Below are positions 26,779-36,540 of a stretch of 64,000 nucleotides of DNA, in pieces. Source of the DNA: Dyadobacter sandarakinus (GTDB lineage: Bacteria; Bacteroidota; Bacteroidia; Cytophagales; Spirosomataceae); the NCBI RefSeq assembly GCF_016894445.1, contig NZ_CP056775.1, positions 3,784,001 through 3,848,000 of the forward strand. The letters are read 5' to 3'. The first letter of the stretch is position 1. Each line of letters opens with the position of its first letter. Below the pieces are notes generated by a model. The model ran no database searches. It saw only the letters and a list, made by a program, of their open reading frames with translations, and was not told the DNA's origin. Both the position numbers and the translations under genes were made by a program.

Positions 26779-29700
26779 ATGAAAATCTACATATCCCTCT
26801 TCTTACTGGTTGTTTCGTTCCTTACTCAGGCTCAGTCAAATAAAACCATCCCCGGAAAAATACAGGCCGAAAACTTCGACGCCGTATATGGTGTAGGCAC
26901 CGAAGACACCCAGGATGAAGGTGGCGGACAGGATATCGGTTGGATTGGGGATGGTAGCTGGATGGATTACCATGTACAGGTTACAAAATCGGGATACTAT
27001 ACCTTCCGGTTCCGCATTGCAAACGGTTTTAGTCCCGAAGCAACAATTGTACTTAAATCAGCAGTCGGCAGTGAGCTCGGCCGCGTCACACTCCCTCAGA
27101 CCGGGGGTATGCAGGGCTGGCAGACCGCCACGATGATCGCCCCGCTTCCCGCAGGCAGCCAGACCATCCGCATATTTGCAGAAAAAGGCATTTTCAGTTT
27201 TAACTGGTTTGAGTGTTCGGGGTCAAAAAGCATTGCCGGATTGATTCAGGCGGAGCATTTCGACAACATGTCGGGCGTACGTATTGAAGAAACAGGCGAT
27301 ACTGGCGGCGGCGGCAACCTGGGCTATATTGATGATAACGACTGGATGGATTACAACCTGCAGGTAACTGCGGCAGGCAACTATACCGCCAGCTTCCGGA
27401 TTTCCAATGCTTACGGACAGGGCATTATTGAGCTCCGCGATGTACAAGGCAATGTACTGGGCGAAGTGAATGTTCCGCAGACCGGCGGCTGGCAGAGCTG
27501 GAATACCATCAGCACGCAGGTAACCCTGCCCGCAGGCAGCCAGGTAGTGCGCGTGTTTGCCAGAAGCGGTGCGTTCAATTTCAACTGGTTTGAACTCGTA
27601 CCGCAAAATGCCCAGCCTGTGACCGAGAATACATTACCCGGCAAGGTCGAGGCCGAGAACTTTGGTGACATGCTTAACATGGCCGCTGAGGCTACCGAGG
27701 ATACCGGTGGAGGACAAAACCTGCGCTGGATTGAGGACAGCAGCTGGGCCGACTACCCTGTGCAGGTGGCTGCGGCAGGCGTATATACTTTTAATTTCCG
27801 CATTGCGAACGGATTTAGTCCCGATGCCAGGTTATCCCTTAAAAACGCAGAAGGCAATGTGCTGGCCAGTATCAGCCTGCCGCAAACCGGCGGAATGCAG
27901 GGCTGGAAAACCATTCCGGTACTTGCTTCTTTACCCGCAGGCAATCAAACATTGCGTGTGTTTGCCGATAAAGGTATTTTCAGTCTGAACTGGTGGTCTG
28001 CATCCGCTTCACGTCCTTTTCTGGGCAAAATGGAAGCTGAACACTTTGACGTGGCCGGCGACATACGTACCGAAGAAACGGGTGATACCGACGGCGGGCT
28101 CAATGTCAGCTACATCGACGACAATGACTGGCTGGATTACAATGTCAACATTGCTAGTGCTGGCTTATATACGGTTAATTTTCGTGTTTCAAACAGCTAC
28201 GGAAATGGTAACATCGAGTTGCAGACCGCATCAGGTAGTGTGCTGGCGAGCGTAGATGTACCGCAGACAGGCGGCTGGCAAAACTGGCGTACCATCCGTA
28301 CCACTGCCCAGCTCACCGCAGGCAGCCAGGTACTGCGGATTCATGCAAAGCGCGGCTCATTCAACCTCAACTGGTTTGAGATCATTCCCGGCTCTGTGCT
28401 CGGACAGGCTGCCATCACCTTCAACGAAATTGGCGCACGCACTACGGCCGATGATCCTTTTGATCTGACTGCCAGCAGCAACCATAGCGAGTCACCGATC
28501 ACTTTCAGTTCTTCCAATCCGTCGGTGATCAGCGTCTCCAATGCTACCGGCTCGTGGAAAGCGACCGTGGCAGGGCCCGGCCAGGCAACGATCACGGCTT
28601 CGCAGGCTGCGACATTCAACTTCAATGCAGCTGAAAGCGTGAGCCGCACCGTGACCGTTACTGCGGTGACCAATACCGGCCTGGGCGAACGTATTCCTAT
28701 TGACAGCAAGCGCTGGTACCAGCTGACCAATGCTGCAAACGGACTCGAAGGCCTTTTTGACGGACTTACCCAGGAAAATGTGCTGACAGGCTGGGGCAAG
28801 GTAATCGACTACTATGATGCCTATTATCCATTGAAGGACGGCGAGTCGATGACGCTGGAAAGTATTAAGATGTTTGACTTTACCGGGTCTACCATTGATC
28901 AGCCCATGATTATTTCCATCATCAATGATCAGTGGCAAAAAGTCGAAATCGGCAGGTTTACCGGTGAAGTATACAACGGATGGGTAGGTCCCTATCCCGG
29001 CCGGAACCTCAGTGGCAATGCACAGTTCAGGCTGGATGCCCCTATTTCCAATGCACGGTATATTGTACTTACCATTCCGCACACGCTGCCCACCGAAATT
29101 GAATTTTACGGAAGCTACACGGCTCCGCCTGCAATCACCAAAACTGCCCGTACCAAAAACATCCGCCTCAAAGACATGCTGGGCGTGAACGGTTATGAAT
29201 GGAATTTTCAGGACGGTGCGCATACCGAACTGCTTGTAGAGTCAAAAGTGCAGGCGGCCAAAAGCTTTACAGGGCTGCGGCACTATATGGACTGGGAAAA
29301 ACTGGAATCCACCGAAGGTGTTTTTTCATACAACCCCACACTCAGCGGAAGCTGGAACTACGACCTGATTTACGAACGCTGCAAGGCTGAGAACATTGAA
29401 GTACTGGCCTGTTTGAAAACCCAGCCCAACTGGATGCAGAACACCTATCCCGAAGGCATGCGTGACGCTGAAAATGTGCCAGTGCGCTATGGAGCGGACT
29501 TCACGCAGCCAGCTTCCTACGTTGAGCAGGCACGGGTGGCATTCCAGTATGTGGCCCGCTATGGCAGCAATAAAAACGTTGATCCCTCATTGCTGAGCGT
29601 ATCTACTACCCCACGCTGGTATGGTGATTATGCCAATACAATCAAAATCGGCCTGGATCTCATCAAGTACATTGAATGTGATAACGAGCGCGACAAGTGG

Positions 29701-30948
29701 TGGAAAGCACGCAAAGGATACCAGACTGCCCGGGAATATGCAGCCAATATGTCGGCTTTTTATGATGGTCATAAAAATACAATGGGACCTGCCGTGGGCG
29801 TCAAGAATGCAGACCCTAATATGAAGGTGGTGATTGCCGGCCTCGTGACCGGGCCAGACTTCATCAAAGGAATGGTTGACTGGTGCAAAGAGTTCAGGGG
29901 TTACAATGCAGACGGTACAGTAAACCTTTGCTGGGACATTGTCAACTTCCACCTCTATACGGACAATGCATCGTCCAGCCAAAGCGGGACTTCTACCCGG
30001 GGTGCTGCACCGGAAGTGACCAATGCGGGAACCATCATGGACAACTTTGTAAAAGTGACCCGCGAGTACTCCAATGATCTGCCGCTCTGGATTACGGAGG
30101 CAGGTTATGATATCAACGAATCAAGCCCGCTGAAAGCAGTAGCGATTGGTGATAAATCAGCAGTACAGGTTCAGGCCGACTGGATCCTGAGAACGTCCTT
30201 GTTTGCAGCCCGGCACGGAATAGAAAAGTTGTTCTTTTACCAAATGTATGACGATAATCCCCTGGCAGGCATGTTCGGCTCATCGGGTTTCCTGAATGAC
30301 GACCAGACCCGCCGGCCGGCCGCAGACTACTTTGTGCAAACCAACAAGCTTTTTGGTGAGTATGTTTACAAAGAAACCATCCACTCCGACCCGATGGTAG
30401 ACCGGTACGAGCTGAATGGCAAATCGCTGTACATCATTGCTGTACCGGACGAAACCGGCCGCACCAAATCCTATACTTTGAACCTCGGCGGAGCGGGATC
30501 TGCGAGAATTTATACCCCCAGGATCGGCAGCAATGATATGTCGTTTACGGATGTACCAGTTGAAAATGGTTCGATTACGCTTACGGCAACGGAAAGCCCG
30601 GTGTTTGTAACAGGCATTGAAGGGCAGAATTTGCGCCAGGCTGCCGTAGAAGCTACGCCCCTGCTCAACAAAGAAGCTGTGCCGGTCATGGGCGAAGATG
30701 TCAGGGTATTCCCCAACCCGATCGTGGATTACCTTAACATTGAATTACAAAATGAAAACATGGCGCATGTAGACATCAAGATCTTTGACTCAGCGAGCGG
30801 AAGGTTGCACAAGACGGTTCAGGTGAAGAAAACGGGCAGCAGCCTGTCGCACCAGTTCAATGTGGCGCATCTTCCCGCGGGAGTTTATATTGTAGAAATC
30901 AGGCAGGGCGAGCAGCGGGCATTCCGCAAAATCGCAAAGGGATATTGA
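26779..30948 (+). CDS. Multimodular secreted glycosidase: 4 x CBM6-like, Ig-like, discoidin-like, clan GH-A catalytic domain, T9SS signal
   Basis: This 1389-residue protein has a signal peptide (cleavage after TQAQS) and four CBM6-like modules at about 22-147, 149-275, 283-405 and 410-537. An Ig/BIG-like domain follows at about 545-632 and a discoidin-like module at about 637-785 (MTLESIKMFDFTGSTID, ARYIVLTIPHTLPTEIEFYG). A catalytic (beta/alpha)8-type domain spans about 790-1190, and a type A type IX secretion sorting domain occupies the last about 80 residues (VRVFPNPIVDYLNIEL). In the catalytic part, Glu970 in CDNERDKWW and Glu1107 in LWITEAGYD look like the acid/base and nucleophile of a clan GH-A retaining glycosidase. 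The GH family cannot be assigned with confidence. The protein is probably secreted or surface-attached and acts on a polysaccharide. Confidence 0.88.
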   Translation: MKIYISLFLLVVSFLTQAQSNKTIPGKIQAENFDAVYGVGTEDTQDEGGGQDIGWIGDGSWMDYHVQVTKSGYYTFRFRIANGFSPEATIVLKSAVGSELGRVTLPQTGGMQGWQTATMIAPLPAGSQTIRIFAEKGIFSFNWFECSGSKSIAGLIQAEHFDNMSGVRIEETGDTGGGGNLGYIDDNDWMDYNLQVTAAGNYTASFRISNAYGQGIIELRDVQGNVLGEVNVPQTGGWQSWNTISTQVTLPAGSQVVRVFARSGAFNFNWFELVPQNAQPVTENTLPGKVEAENFGDMLNMAAEATEDTGGGQNLRWIEDSSWADYPVQVAAAGVYTFNFRIANGFSPDARLSLKNAEGNVLASISLPQTGGMQGWKTIPVLASLPAGNQTLRVFADKGIFSLNWWSASASRPFLGKMEAEHFDVAGDIRTEETGDTDGGLNVSYIDDNDWLDYNVNIASAGLYTVNFRVSNSYGNGNIELQTASGSVLASVDVPQTGGWQNWRTIRTTAQLTAGSQVLRIHAKRGSFNLNWFEIIPGSVLGQAAITFNEIGARTTADDPFDLTASSNHSESPITFSSSNPSVISVSNATGSWKATVAGPGQATITASQAATFNFNAAESVSRTVTVTAVTNTGLGERIPIDSKRWYQLTNAANGLEGLFDGLTQENVLTGWGKVIDYYDAYYPLKDGESMTLESIKMFDFTGSTIDQPMIISIINDQWQKVEIGRFTGEVYNGWVGPYPGRNLSGNAQFRLDAPISNARYIVLTIPHTLPTEIEFYGSYTAPPAITKTARTKNIRLKDMLGVNGYEWNFQDGAHTELLVESKVQAAKSFTGLRHYMDWEKLESTEGVFSYNPTLSGSWNYDLIYERCKAENIEVLACLKTQPNWMQNTYPEGMRDAENVPVRYGADFTQPASYVEQARVAFQYVARYGSNKNVDPSLLSVSTTPRWYGDYANTIKIGLDLIKYIECDNERDKWWKARKGYQTAREYAANMSAFYDGHKNTMGPAVGVKNADPNMKVVIAGLVTGPDFIKGMVDWCKEFRGYNADGTVNLCWDIVNFHLYTDNASSSQSGTSTRGAAPEVTNAGTIMDNFVKVTREYSNDLPLWITEAGYDINESSPLKAVAIGDKSAVQVQADWILRTSLFAARHGIEKLFFYQMYDDNPLAGMFGSSGFLNDDQTRRPAADYFVQTNKLFGEYVYKETIHSDPMVDRYELNGKSLYIIAVPDETGRTKSYTLNLGGAGSARIYTPRIGSNDMSFTDVPVENGSITLTATESPVFVTGIEGQNLRQAAVEATPLLNKEAVPVMGEDVRVFPNPIVDYLNIELQNENMAHVDIKIFDSASGRLHKTVQVKKTGSSLSHQFNVAHLPAGVYIVEIRQGEQRAFRKIAKGY

Positions 30949-30969
30949 CGGTTATGTTGGCATTTTCTT

Positions 30970-31003
30970 AAACAAGGGCCCGTTTTGAGGCCCTTGTTTT
31001 TTT
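30970..31003 (+). terminator. Intrinsic terminator after the CBM6/GH-A gene
   Basis: An 11-bp stem AAACAAGGGCC / GGCCCTTGTTT with an 8-nt loop is followed by further T residues, 22 bp past the stop. It also lies just beyond the convergent GlxA-type gene. Confidence 0.85.
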
Positions 31004-31023
31004 ATTTACGGCTACATAAATAA

Positions 31024-32016
31024 TTATACGGCAGCCATTCTGGTGATAGTCATCCTAGAAATATTAAACTTGTCGCGGTACTCTTTGGGAGTAATGCCGG
31101 TGCTTTTCTTAAACAGCTGCCTGAATGATTTCAGATCATTGTATCCCGAGTTGAGCATAACTTCCAGTACGCTCTGGTCGGTTTGTTCGAGCAGCTTTTT
31201 GGCGGCTTCAATCCGGGTTTTCTGCAGATATTCAATGGGAGTAAGCCCGATTGCCTGTTTAAACCGCCTCACCACATTACGCCGGCTTGCCGGAATGTCC
31301 TGGATGAGCTCTTCAATGGTGCGGCCTTCCTGGTACTCATTTTCGATTTTTTTCTGCGCCATGTTCACCAGTCCGTCGCCGTGGTCCTGCATGGGCAGGA
31401 ACGACCCGAAGTACGTTTGCTGCTCCCGATCCATATCAATTGCAAACATCTTGGCGGTGCGGAGTGTCACTTCTTTACCGCAGAATCTTTTGATCAGGTA
31501 CAACATCAGGTGGAAGCTGCTGGTAGCCCCGCCACTTGTGAATATCCCGTGGTCATCCGTAACTACGGCATCGCTCCTGAGAATGATTTCAGGAAAATTG
31601 GTTGCCAGTGTGGTAGCCGAGTCGATGTGCGTAGTGGCCTGCTTTCCATTGAGCAAGCCCGCCGCAGCCAGCAGGAATGCTCCGGTACAAAAGCTGCCCA
31701 CCTCCGATCCATTCTGAAACTGCTCGCGCAGCCAGGGAATACAGGCCTGGTTTCGCCCGATCGCAAACCGGATGTCGCCAGCACCAAAGGCAGGTACGAG
31801 GATGAGGTTCTGAAAGCCGGCCATAGCCAGGGGCTGCATCTCGTACGCTGCATTGAACCTCACGGGAGTTGGTTCAGGTGTGAGCAGGGTGATTTTAAAA
31901 AAATGCGGCAGGCCCGATTGCTCGTAAAATACATTGACACTTTCAAAAACATCGAGAATTGCGGCCACGCTCAGCAGACGGTGGCCATTCGTAATCAAAA
32001 GACCTAACTGTATCAT
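31024..32016 (-). CDS. GlxA-type transcriptional regulator (DJ-1/PfpI-like plus AraC HTH)
   Basis: This 330-residue protein has an N-terminal DJ-1/PfpI-like domain (residues 1-about 185; VGSFCTGAFLLAAAGLLNGK carries the nucleophile-elbow cysteine position, DHGIFTSGGATSSFHLML) and a C-terminal AraC double HTH (about 230-325; VLEVMLNSGYNDLKSFRQ then LFKKSTGITPKEYRDKF). The first domain probably senses a small molecule rather than acting as an amidase. No obvious target is adjacent: the upstream gap holds only repeats and a divergent M23 peptidase gene. Confidence 0.9.
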   Translation of the reverse strand: MIQLGLLITNGHRLLSVAAILDVFESVNVFYEQSGLPHFFKITLLTPEPTPVRFNAAYEMQPLAMAGFQNLILVPAFGAGDIRFAIGRNQACIPWLREQFQNGSEVGSFCTGAFLLAAAGLLNGKQATTHIDSATTLATNFPEIILRSDAVVTDDHGIFTSGGATSSFHLMLYLIKRFCGKEVTLRTAKMFAIDMDREQQTYFGSFLPMQDHGDGLVNMAQKKIENEYQEGRTIEELIQDIPASRRNVVRRFKQAIGLTPIEYLQKTRIEAAKKLLEQTDQSVLEVMLNSGYNDLKSFRQLFKKSTGITPKEYRDKFNISRMTITRMAAV

Positions 32017-32101
32017 AGCTTTTGAAAGAGTATCTGTGAAGCGGGCGCCAATATAGAAATTTTTGACCCAAATCCCCCCTGTCGGTTACTTTCATAACAA
32101 C

Positions 32102-32241
32102 ATTCGTGCGCATCCGTGCATCCGTGGCAAAAACCAAATGGCACTATCCGGTTCTGTTCTGATTTATCCAGCCACGGATACACGGATTTACACGAATATC
32201 CGTGCACATCCGTGCATCCGTGGCAAGAACCAAATGGCACA
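32102..32241. repeat. Intergenic GTGCATCCGTGGC repeat with a 54-bp palindromic core
   Basis: Two direct copies of an about 44-nt unit (32102-32145 and 32198-32241) share ATCCGTGCATCCGTGGCAA and a following ACCAAATGGCAC. The second copy is preceded by an inverted copy, so that 32171-32224 forms a nearly perfect 27-bp stem. It resembles dispersed ATCCGTG/CACGGAT intergenic repeats seen in several bacterial groups. It fills the 265-bp gap between the divergent GlxA-type and M23 genes. Confidence 0.75.
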
Positions 32242-32281
32242 ACTTTGTTAGGAGCAGCATAAATACAAACAAAGCCAATCC

Positions 32282-33454
32282 ATGAAATCCTTCAACAGTG
32301 CTGCACTTCTGGTGCTTGCGCTATACTTTCTGGCCTGTAAGCCGGTTCCCGTCTCGCACTGGTTTCCGGTAACCCCTCAGGAGAAGTATGAAAAGGAACT
32401 TTACAAAGCCAAACTCGAAAAAACGACCGCAGGACAAACCTGGCTGAAAATGGCAACCCTCGTTTTACAGGATACCTTGTTTTCTGCGGCACCCTACCAG
32501 GAGCGTTTTTACCTTGGTGATTCGATGCCGGCCCAGGCACTGCGTATCCGCATTCCGGAAGGCAGGCAGCTGGTAATCAGGCCCGTCCGCGACCCGGAGG
32601 ATACCACTTCCAAGTTGTTTGTAGAGTTGTTTAAAATCAAAAGCAAAGGAAAAGCCCAGCGCCTTGAATATTTCGCTGATAGCCAGGATTCGCTCACCTT
32701 TTCTGATCATAACGGAGATACCCTGCTGCTCCGGCTGCAAACAGGTTTGAACGAAAAACTTACAGTATCCCTGTCGCTGACTACCCAGCCATTGCTGCAT
32801 TTTCCGGTGGCAGGCCACGGTATGTCGAGCGTGATCAGCTACTGGGGCGCCGACCGTGACGCAGGTGCGCGCCTGCACGAGGGCATTGATATCAAAGCAA
32901 AAAGGGGCACACCCGTAGTAGCATGTGAGCAGGGGTTTGTAACCCAGACCGGCACCAATAACCTGGGTGGAAAAGTTGTATTTGTATCGTCATTACAGAG
33001 CCCTTACTCACTCTACTACGCGCATCTTGATAGCCAGCTGGTGGTAACCGGTACCCGCGTGGCGCGTGGCGATACCCTTGGACTGGTGGGCAACACAGGA
33101 AATGCTATTACGACCACTCCGCACCTGCATTTCGGGATTTATGCGCGGGGATCAGGGGCTGTCAACCCGCTGCCATTTATCAATGACCGCAAAGAAAAAC
33201 TGCCCGGTTTACCTGAAAAATCAAAATGGCTCGGCGATACGGTAAGGATCCGGAAGAAAGCCGGCATTTTTGCCTCAGCCCAGTTGGATTCCAAAGAACA
33301 GATCGCCGCACTCCCCGCAGACACCCCCGTCAAAATACTGGGAGAAATGGCGAAAGGTTACCGGGTAGTCCTGGAAAATGGCACCATCGGGTACATCCCG
33401 ACAGTACCGCTCAGAGCAGCCCGGCCGGCAGTATCACAGGTAGTACGACCATAA
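32282..33454 (+). CDS. M23-family (LytM) peptidoglycan endopeptidase lipoprotein with C-terminal SH3-like domain
   Basis: This 390-residue protein has a lipoprotein signal (LYFLAC), so it is probably anchored in the envelope. The M23 domain (about 175-300) contains the zinc-site motifs HEGIDI and HLHFGIY plus YYAHLD, all residues expected for an active metallopeptidase. The last about 70 residues look like a bacterial SH3 domain (GDTVRIRKKAGIFAS, GYRVVLENGTIGYIP). It should cut peptide cross-links of peptidoglycan in the periplasm. Confidence 0.92.
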   Translation: MKSFNSAALLVLALYFLACKPVPVSHWFPVTPQEKYEKELYKAKLEKTTAGQTWLKMATLVLQDTLFSAAPYQERFYLGDSMPAQALRIRIPEGRQLVIRPVRDPEDTTSKLFVELFKIKSKGKAQRLEYFADSQDSLTFSDHNGDTLLLRLQTGLNEKLTVSLSLTTQPLLHFPVAGHGMSSVISYWGADRDAGARLHEGIDIKAKRGTPVVACEQGFVTQTGTNNLGGKVVFVSSLQSPYSLYYAHLDSQLVVTGTRVARGDTLGLVGNTGNAITTTPHLHFGIYARGSGAVNPLPFINDRKEKLPGLPEKSKWLGDTVRIRKKAGIFASAQLDSKEQIAALPADTPVKILGEMAKGYRVVLENGTIGYIPTVPLRAARPAVSQVVRP

Positions 33455-33458
33455 ATGC

Positions 33459-33490
33459 ATAAAGGAAGAAACCTGTGGCCCTTCCTTTAT
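33459..33490. terminator. Hairpin between convergent genes
   Basis: A 10-bp stem ATAAAGGAAG / CTTCCTTTAT with a 12-nt loop lies 5 bp after the M23 stop and 30 bp beyond the end of the convergent gene. There is no long T-run, so it is a weaker terminator candidate. Confidence 0.5.
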
Positions 33491-33520
33491 CTGTCATCAA
33501 AAACCGGTTTACCCGAAGAT

Positions 33521-34423
33521 CTATTTCAGCTCTGTAAGCCATTGCTGTGCATATTCCCTGGCGGCAAGCGTGGGTGCGGGACCCATGCGGTAACAGAACT
33601 TCCAGACATTGTCTTTGGCCTCATACGCTCCGTTCACAAACTTCCTGCGGCCATTCACATCCCTGGTCTGCGCAGCAAAGTCAATGTTTTTTGTTCTTTC
33701 AAGAAAACCGGAAATACGCTGCTTCAGAATCTTGTCCGTGTCTTTCCATTGTTCATACTCAGCTGCATTGCGTGCATTGGTGTCAGCAATCCGCCGGTCC
33801 GACGCTGCGATTTCTTCTCTGGCCAGAAAGTCGGCGTACTGCTTTTGGAAAGCCGGGAAGTCGGAGCTCAGCAGGGGTTTGATCTTTTTGAAATAAGCCG
33901 CATTGTGCCTGGCGCTTTCAATCTGCTTTTTGAATTCAGCCTGCTGCTCTTTCGGGAGGCTGCCCAGCATACCTTCCATGCTTGTCATGGATTCACCTGC
34001 CTGAATATAAATATCCACGACCATTTCCAGGTCGGCTGCTTTCAGAGGCTGTATTTCTTTCAGCTTCCGCTCGCGGATCCCGGCAAGGCTGGCGGCATCT
34101 GCACCCGTACTTTCCTGCTGAAACGCGTGCATCAGCCAGCTTTTGTGTTTTTCTTTAAAATCACCGGACTGAAAGTAGCTCTTGAACAAATCGCCCGCTT
34201 TGCGCACCGCAGCTGCCTGCCGCTCGGCCGGGATTGCTTTGCAGGCATCTCTGACGGCATCGCCGAAGTAAGGCGTGGTAGCATTGTTTACAAATGCGCT
34301 CCACAGCCGCTCCCCGACTTCGGGCCCGCTGATCCCGAACACGGCATATTCGTCCGCGGTTACAAAGCTCAGCAGGCCAATGGTTGCACAGTACAGGATA
34401 ATGGGAAATACTTTACTTTTCAT
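33521..34423 (-). CDS. Exported helical protein, unknown
   Basis: This 300-residue product has an N-terminal signal or anchor segment (FPIILYCATIGLLSFVTA) and then an almost entirely helical, charge-rich sequence (KKIKPLLSSDFPAFQKQYAD, AARE). No domain is recognised. The signal peptide, good length and normal codon use support it as a real gene. It is monocistronic, facing the M23 gene convergently and the TPR kinase divergently; no functional link is visible. Confidence 0.75.
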   Translation of the reverse strand: MKSKVFPIILYCATIGLLSFVTADEYAVFGISGPEVGERLWSAFVNNATTPYFGDAVRDACKAIPAERQAAAVRKAGDLFKSYFQSGDFKEKHKSWLMHAFQQESTGADAASLAGIRERKLKEIQPLKAADLEMVVDIYIQAGESMTSMEGMLGSLPKEQQAEFKKQIESARHNAAYFKKIKPLLSSDFPAFQKQYADFLAREEIAASDRRIADTNARNAAEYEQWKDTDKILKQRISGFLERTKNIDFAAQTRDVNGRRKFVNGAYEAKDNVWKFCYRMGPAPTLAAREYAQQWLTELK

Positions 34424-34614
34424 GGCTGATTTAGATTGGCTTTCAAAAAACTAGGTTTGTTTTTGATGCTGCAAAATTAGCTGCTCCCACCCACCCGTAT
34501 CAATCCTCTGAAAACATGATTTTCAAGAAATCATACTTTTACAGGATATTAGTAAATGGTTTTATTTAGGAATTTTACGCCCTTAATTTCCGCCGTACTC
34601 CTCTGTTTGCTCCT

Positions 34615-36537
34615 ATGAAAAAGTACTCTTGCGTGGCTTTGATGACACTTTTGTGCCTGTATGCAGATGCACAGGAAATGGAAGATGCACTGAAACGCAC
34701 CCGGCAGGGAAAGGAAGACACCAACCGCGTACTGGCCTATATTGAATACGGACAACTGCTGGAAAATGAAAACCTGGATAGTGCAGCCCACTACTATCAG
34801 AGGGCCAATGCATTGAGTGAAAAGCTGGACTATGCTACCGGTAAGTTCAAATACAGATCCAATTACACCTACATTCTCAATCTGCAGGGAAAGTTCGGGC
34901 AGGGTTTGAAACTGAACAAGGAGAGCCTGGCGATTGCAACAAAAGCAAAAAACAAGCTCAACATGGCCAAAGCACTGGCCAACATCGGGGCAAGCTATAC
35001 GTACTTGGGTAACTATACGGAGTCCATCCGGTATTATCAGCAGGCCGCCGATCAGTTTACCCGAGCAGGAGTGACAATGTTTTTGCCGAAGCTGTATGTA
35101 AACATCGGTACTGCCTTTGAGCATGCCAACCTGTTTGAAAAGTCATTGGTGTACAAACAAAAAGCACTCGCACTTGCCCGCCCGATGGCCGACAGCGTAC
35201 AGCTCGCCGACATCCTGACCAATGTAGGTACCTGCCTGTTTAACCTGAAACGGTACAACGACTGCATTCCCTATTTCTATGAAGGAATCGGGATCGCCAG
35301 AAAAGTGAAGGCTGATATTTATGTGATCCAGGCTTACAGCGGACTTTCGGGCGCATTCCGCCACCTGGAACGGATGGGTGAAGCCAAAAGATATGGTGAA
35401 ATGGGCCTGGAACTCGCCCGGAAGACAGGTAATGTTTTTCTGGAAATGGAATGCTTGCGTGCGCTGATGTTTGTGGCCGAGCAGGACAACCAGCCGGAAG
35501 TTTCGGCCCGGTACACCGCCAGGGCGCTGGAAATCGCCGAGGCAAATGGAATGACCGACCATCTGGTGGAGCTGTATGAGGACTATGCCGCCGACCTAGC
35601 CAGGCGGAAAAACTACAAGGCTGCCTACGACTACCTGCTCAGGTACAATACATTGAATGACTCTATCCAGGGTGCGGATGTTCAAAAGCAACTGCAGGAG
35701 CTGGACACACGGTACCTTACCGCACAGAAAGAAAAGCAGATTGCTGTGCTTGAAGCAGATAAGCAAAGGCGTACTACCCTGATTTACAGTCTGGCAGCAG
35801 GTTTACTGGTCCTGGCAGTCATATCCGCGCTCATTTACAGGAACATTACAATCAGGAAAAAGGTAGCCGAAAATGAAGTATTGCAGTTGCAGCAGGAAAA
35901 GCAGCTCGTAGCCACCAATTCTATCCTGAAAGGTCAGGAAGAAGAACGTACCCGTGTAGCCCGCGACCTGCATGATGGTTTGGGCGGGCTGCTGTCAGGC
36001 ATCAAACTAACGTTAAACTCCGTGAAAGGAAATATGATCCTGCCCGAAGAAAGCGCCATGACGTTTTCGCGGGCTCTTAACCAGCTCGATGGTGCCATTT
36101 CAGAAATGCGCCGCGTAGCGCACAGCATGATGCCCGAAACCCTCGTGCGTTTCGGGCTGATTGATGCGCTGCACGACTTTTGCGACGGAATCTCCGCCTC
36201 AGGCGCTTTGCAGGTTATTATGCAGGAGTTTGGGTTTCAAAAGCGGCTCGACTCTTCCGTTGAAATCGTACTTTACCGGGTTGTTCAGGAGCTGCTGAAC
36301 AATGTCCTGAAATATGCCGAAGCCAGTGAAGCCCATGTACAGCTGACCTGGGTGGATCATCAGGTAAGTCTGACTGTTGAAGACAATGGTAAGGGTTTTG
36401 ATGTCAATAACCTGGACCTGAACAAGGGTGCCGGACTGCGGAATGTGAAGGCACGGGTAGACTATCTCAATGGCAGGCTCGACATCCGGTCGAAACCCAG
36501 CGAAGGCACTTCGATATTAGTAGAAATCGTGGTTTAA
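34615..36537 (+). CDS. TPR-containing sensor histidine kinase (NarL/HisKA_3 type)
   Basis: This 640-residue kinase has a short signal or anchor, about eight tetratricopeptide repeats at roughly 20-345 in the periplasm (ANIGASYTYLGNYTESIRYY is a clear unit), a coiled segment, a transmembrane helix at about 385-405 (LAAGLLVLAVISALIY), then HisKA_3 with phospho-acceptor His453 in RVARDLHDGLGGLLSGIK and a HATPase_c domain (VVQELLNNVLKYAEA, VEDNGKGF). It overlaps functionally with the response regulator that starts 3 bp after its stop. TPR kinases of this build are common in Bacteroidota; the ligand is unknown. Confidence 0.95.
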   Translation: MKKYSCVALMTLLCLYADAQEMEDALKRTRQGKEDTNRVLAYIEYGQLLENENLDSAAHYYQRANALSEKLDYATGKFKYRSNYTYILNLQGKFGQGLKLNKESLAIATKAKNKLNMAKALANIGASYTYLGNYTESIRYYQQAADQFTRAGVTMFLPKLYVNIGTAFEHANLFEKSLVYKQKALALARPMADSVQLADILTNVGTCLFNLKRYNDCIPYFYEGIGIARKVKADIYVIQAYSGLSGAFRHLERMGEAKRYGEMGLELARKTGNVFLEMECLRALMFVAEQDNQPEVSARYTARALEIAEANGMTDHLVELYEDYAADLARRKNYKAAYDYLLRYNTLNDSIQGADVQKQLQELDTRYLTAQKEKQIAVLEADKQRRTTLIYSLAAGLLVLAVISALIYRNITIRKKVAENEVLQLQQEKQLVATNSILKGQEEERTRVARDLHDGLGGLLSGIKLTLNSVKGNMILPEESAMTFSRALNQLDGAISEMRRVAHSMMPETLVRFGLIDALHDFCDGISASGALQVIMQEFGFQKRLDSSVEIVLYRVVQELLNNVLKYAEASEAHVQLTWVDHQVSLTVEDNGKGFDVNNLDLNKGAGLRNVKARVDYLNGRLDIRSKPSEGTSILVEIVV

Positions 36538-36540
36538 TCA

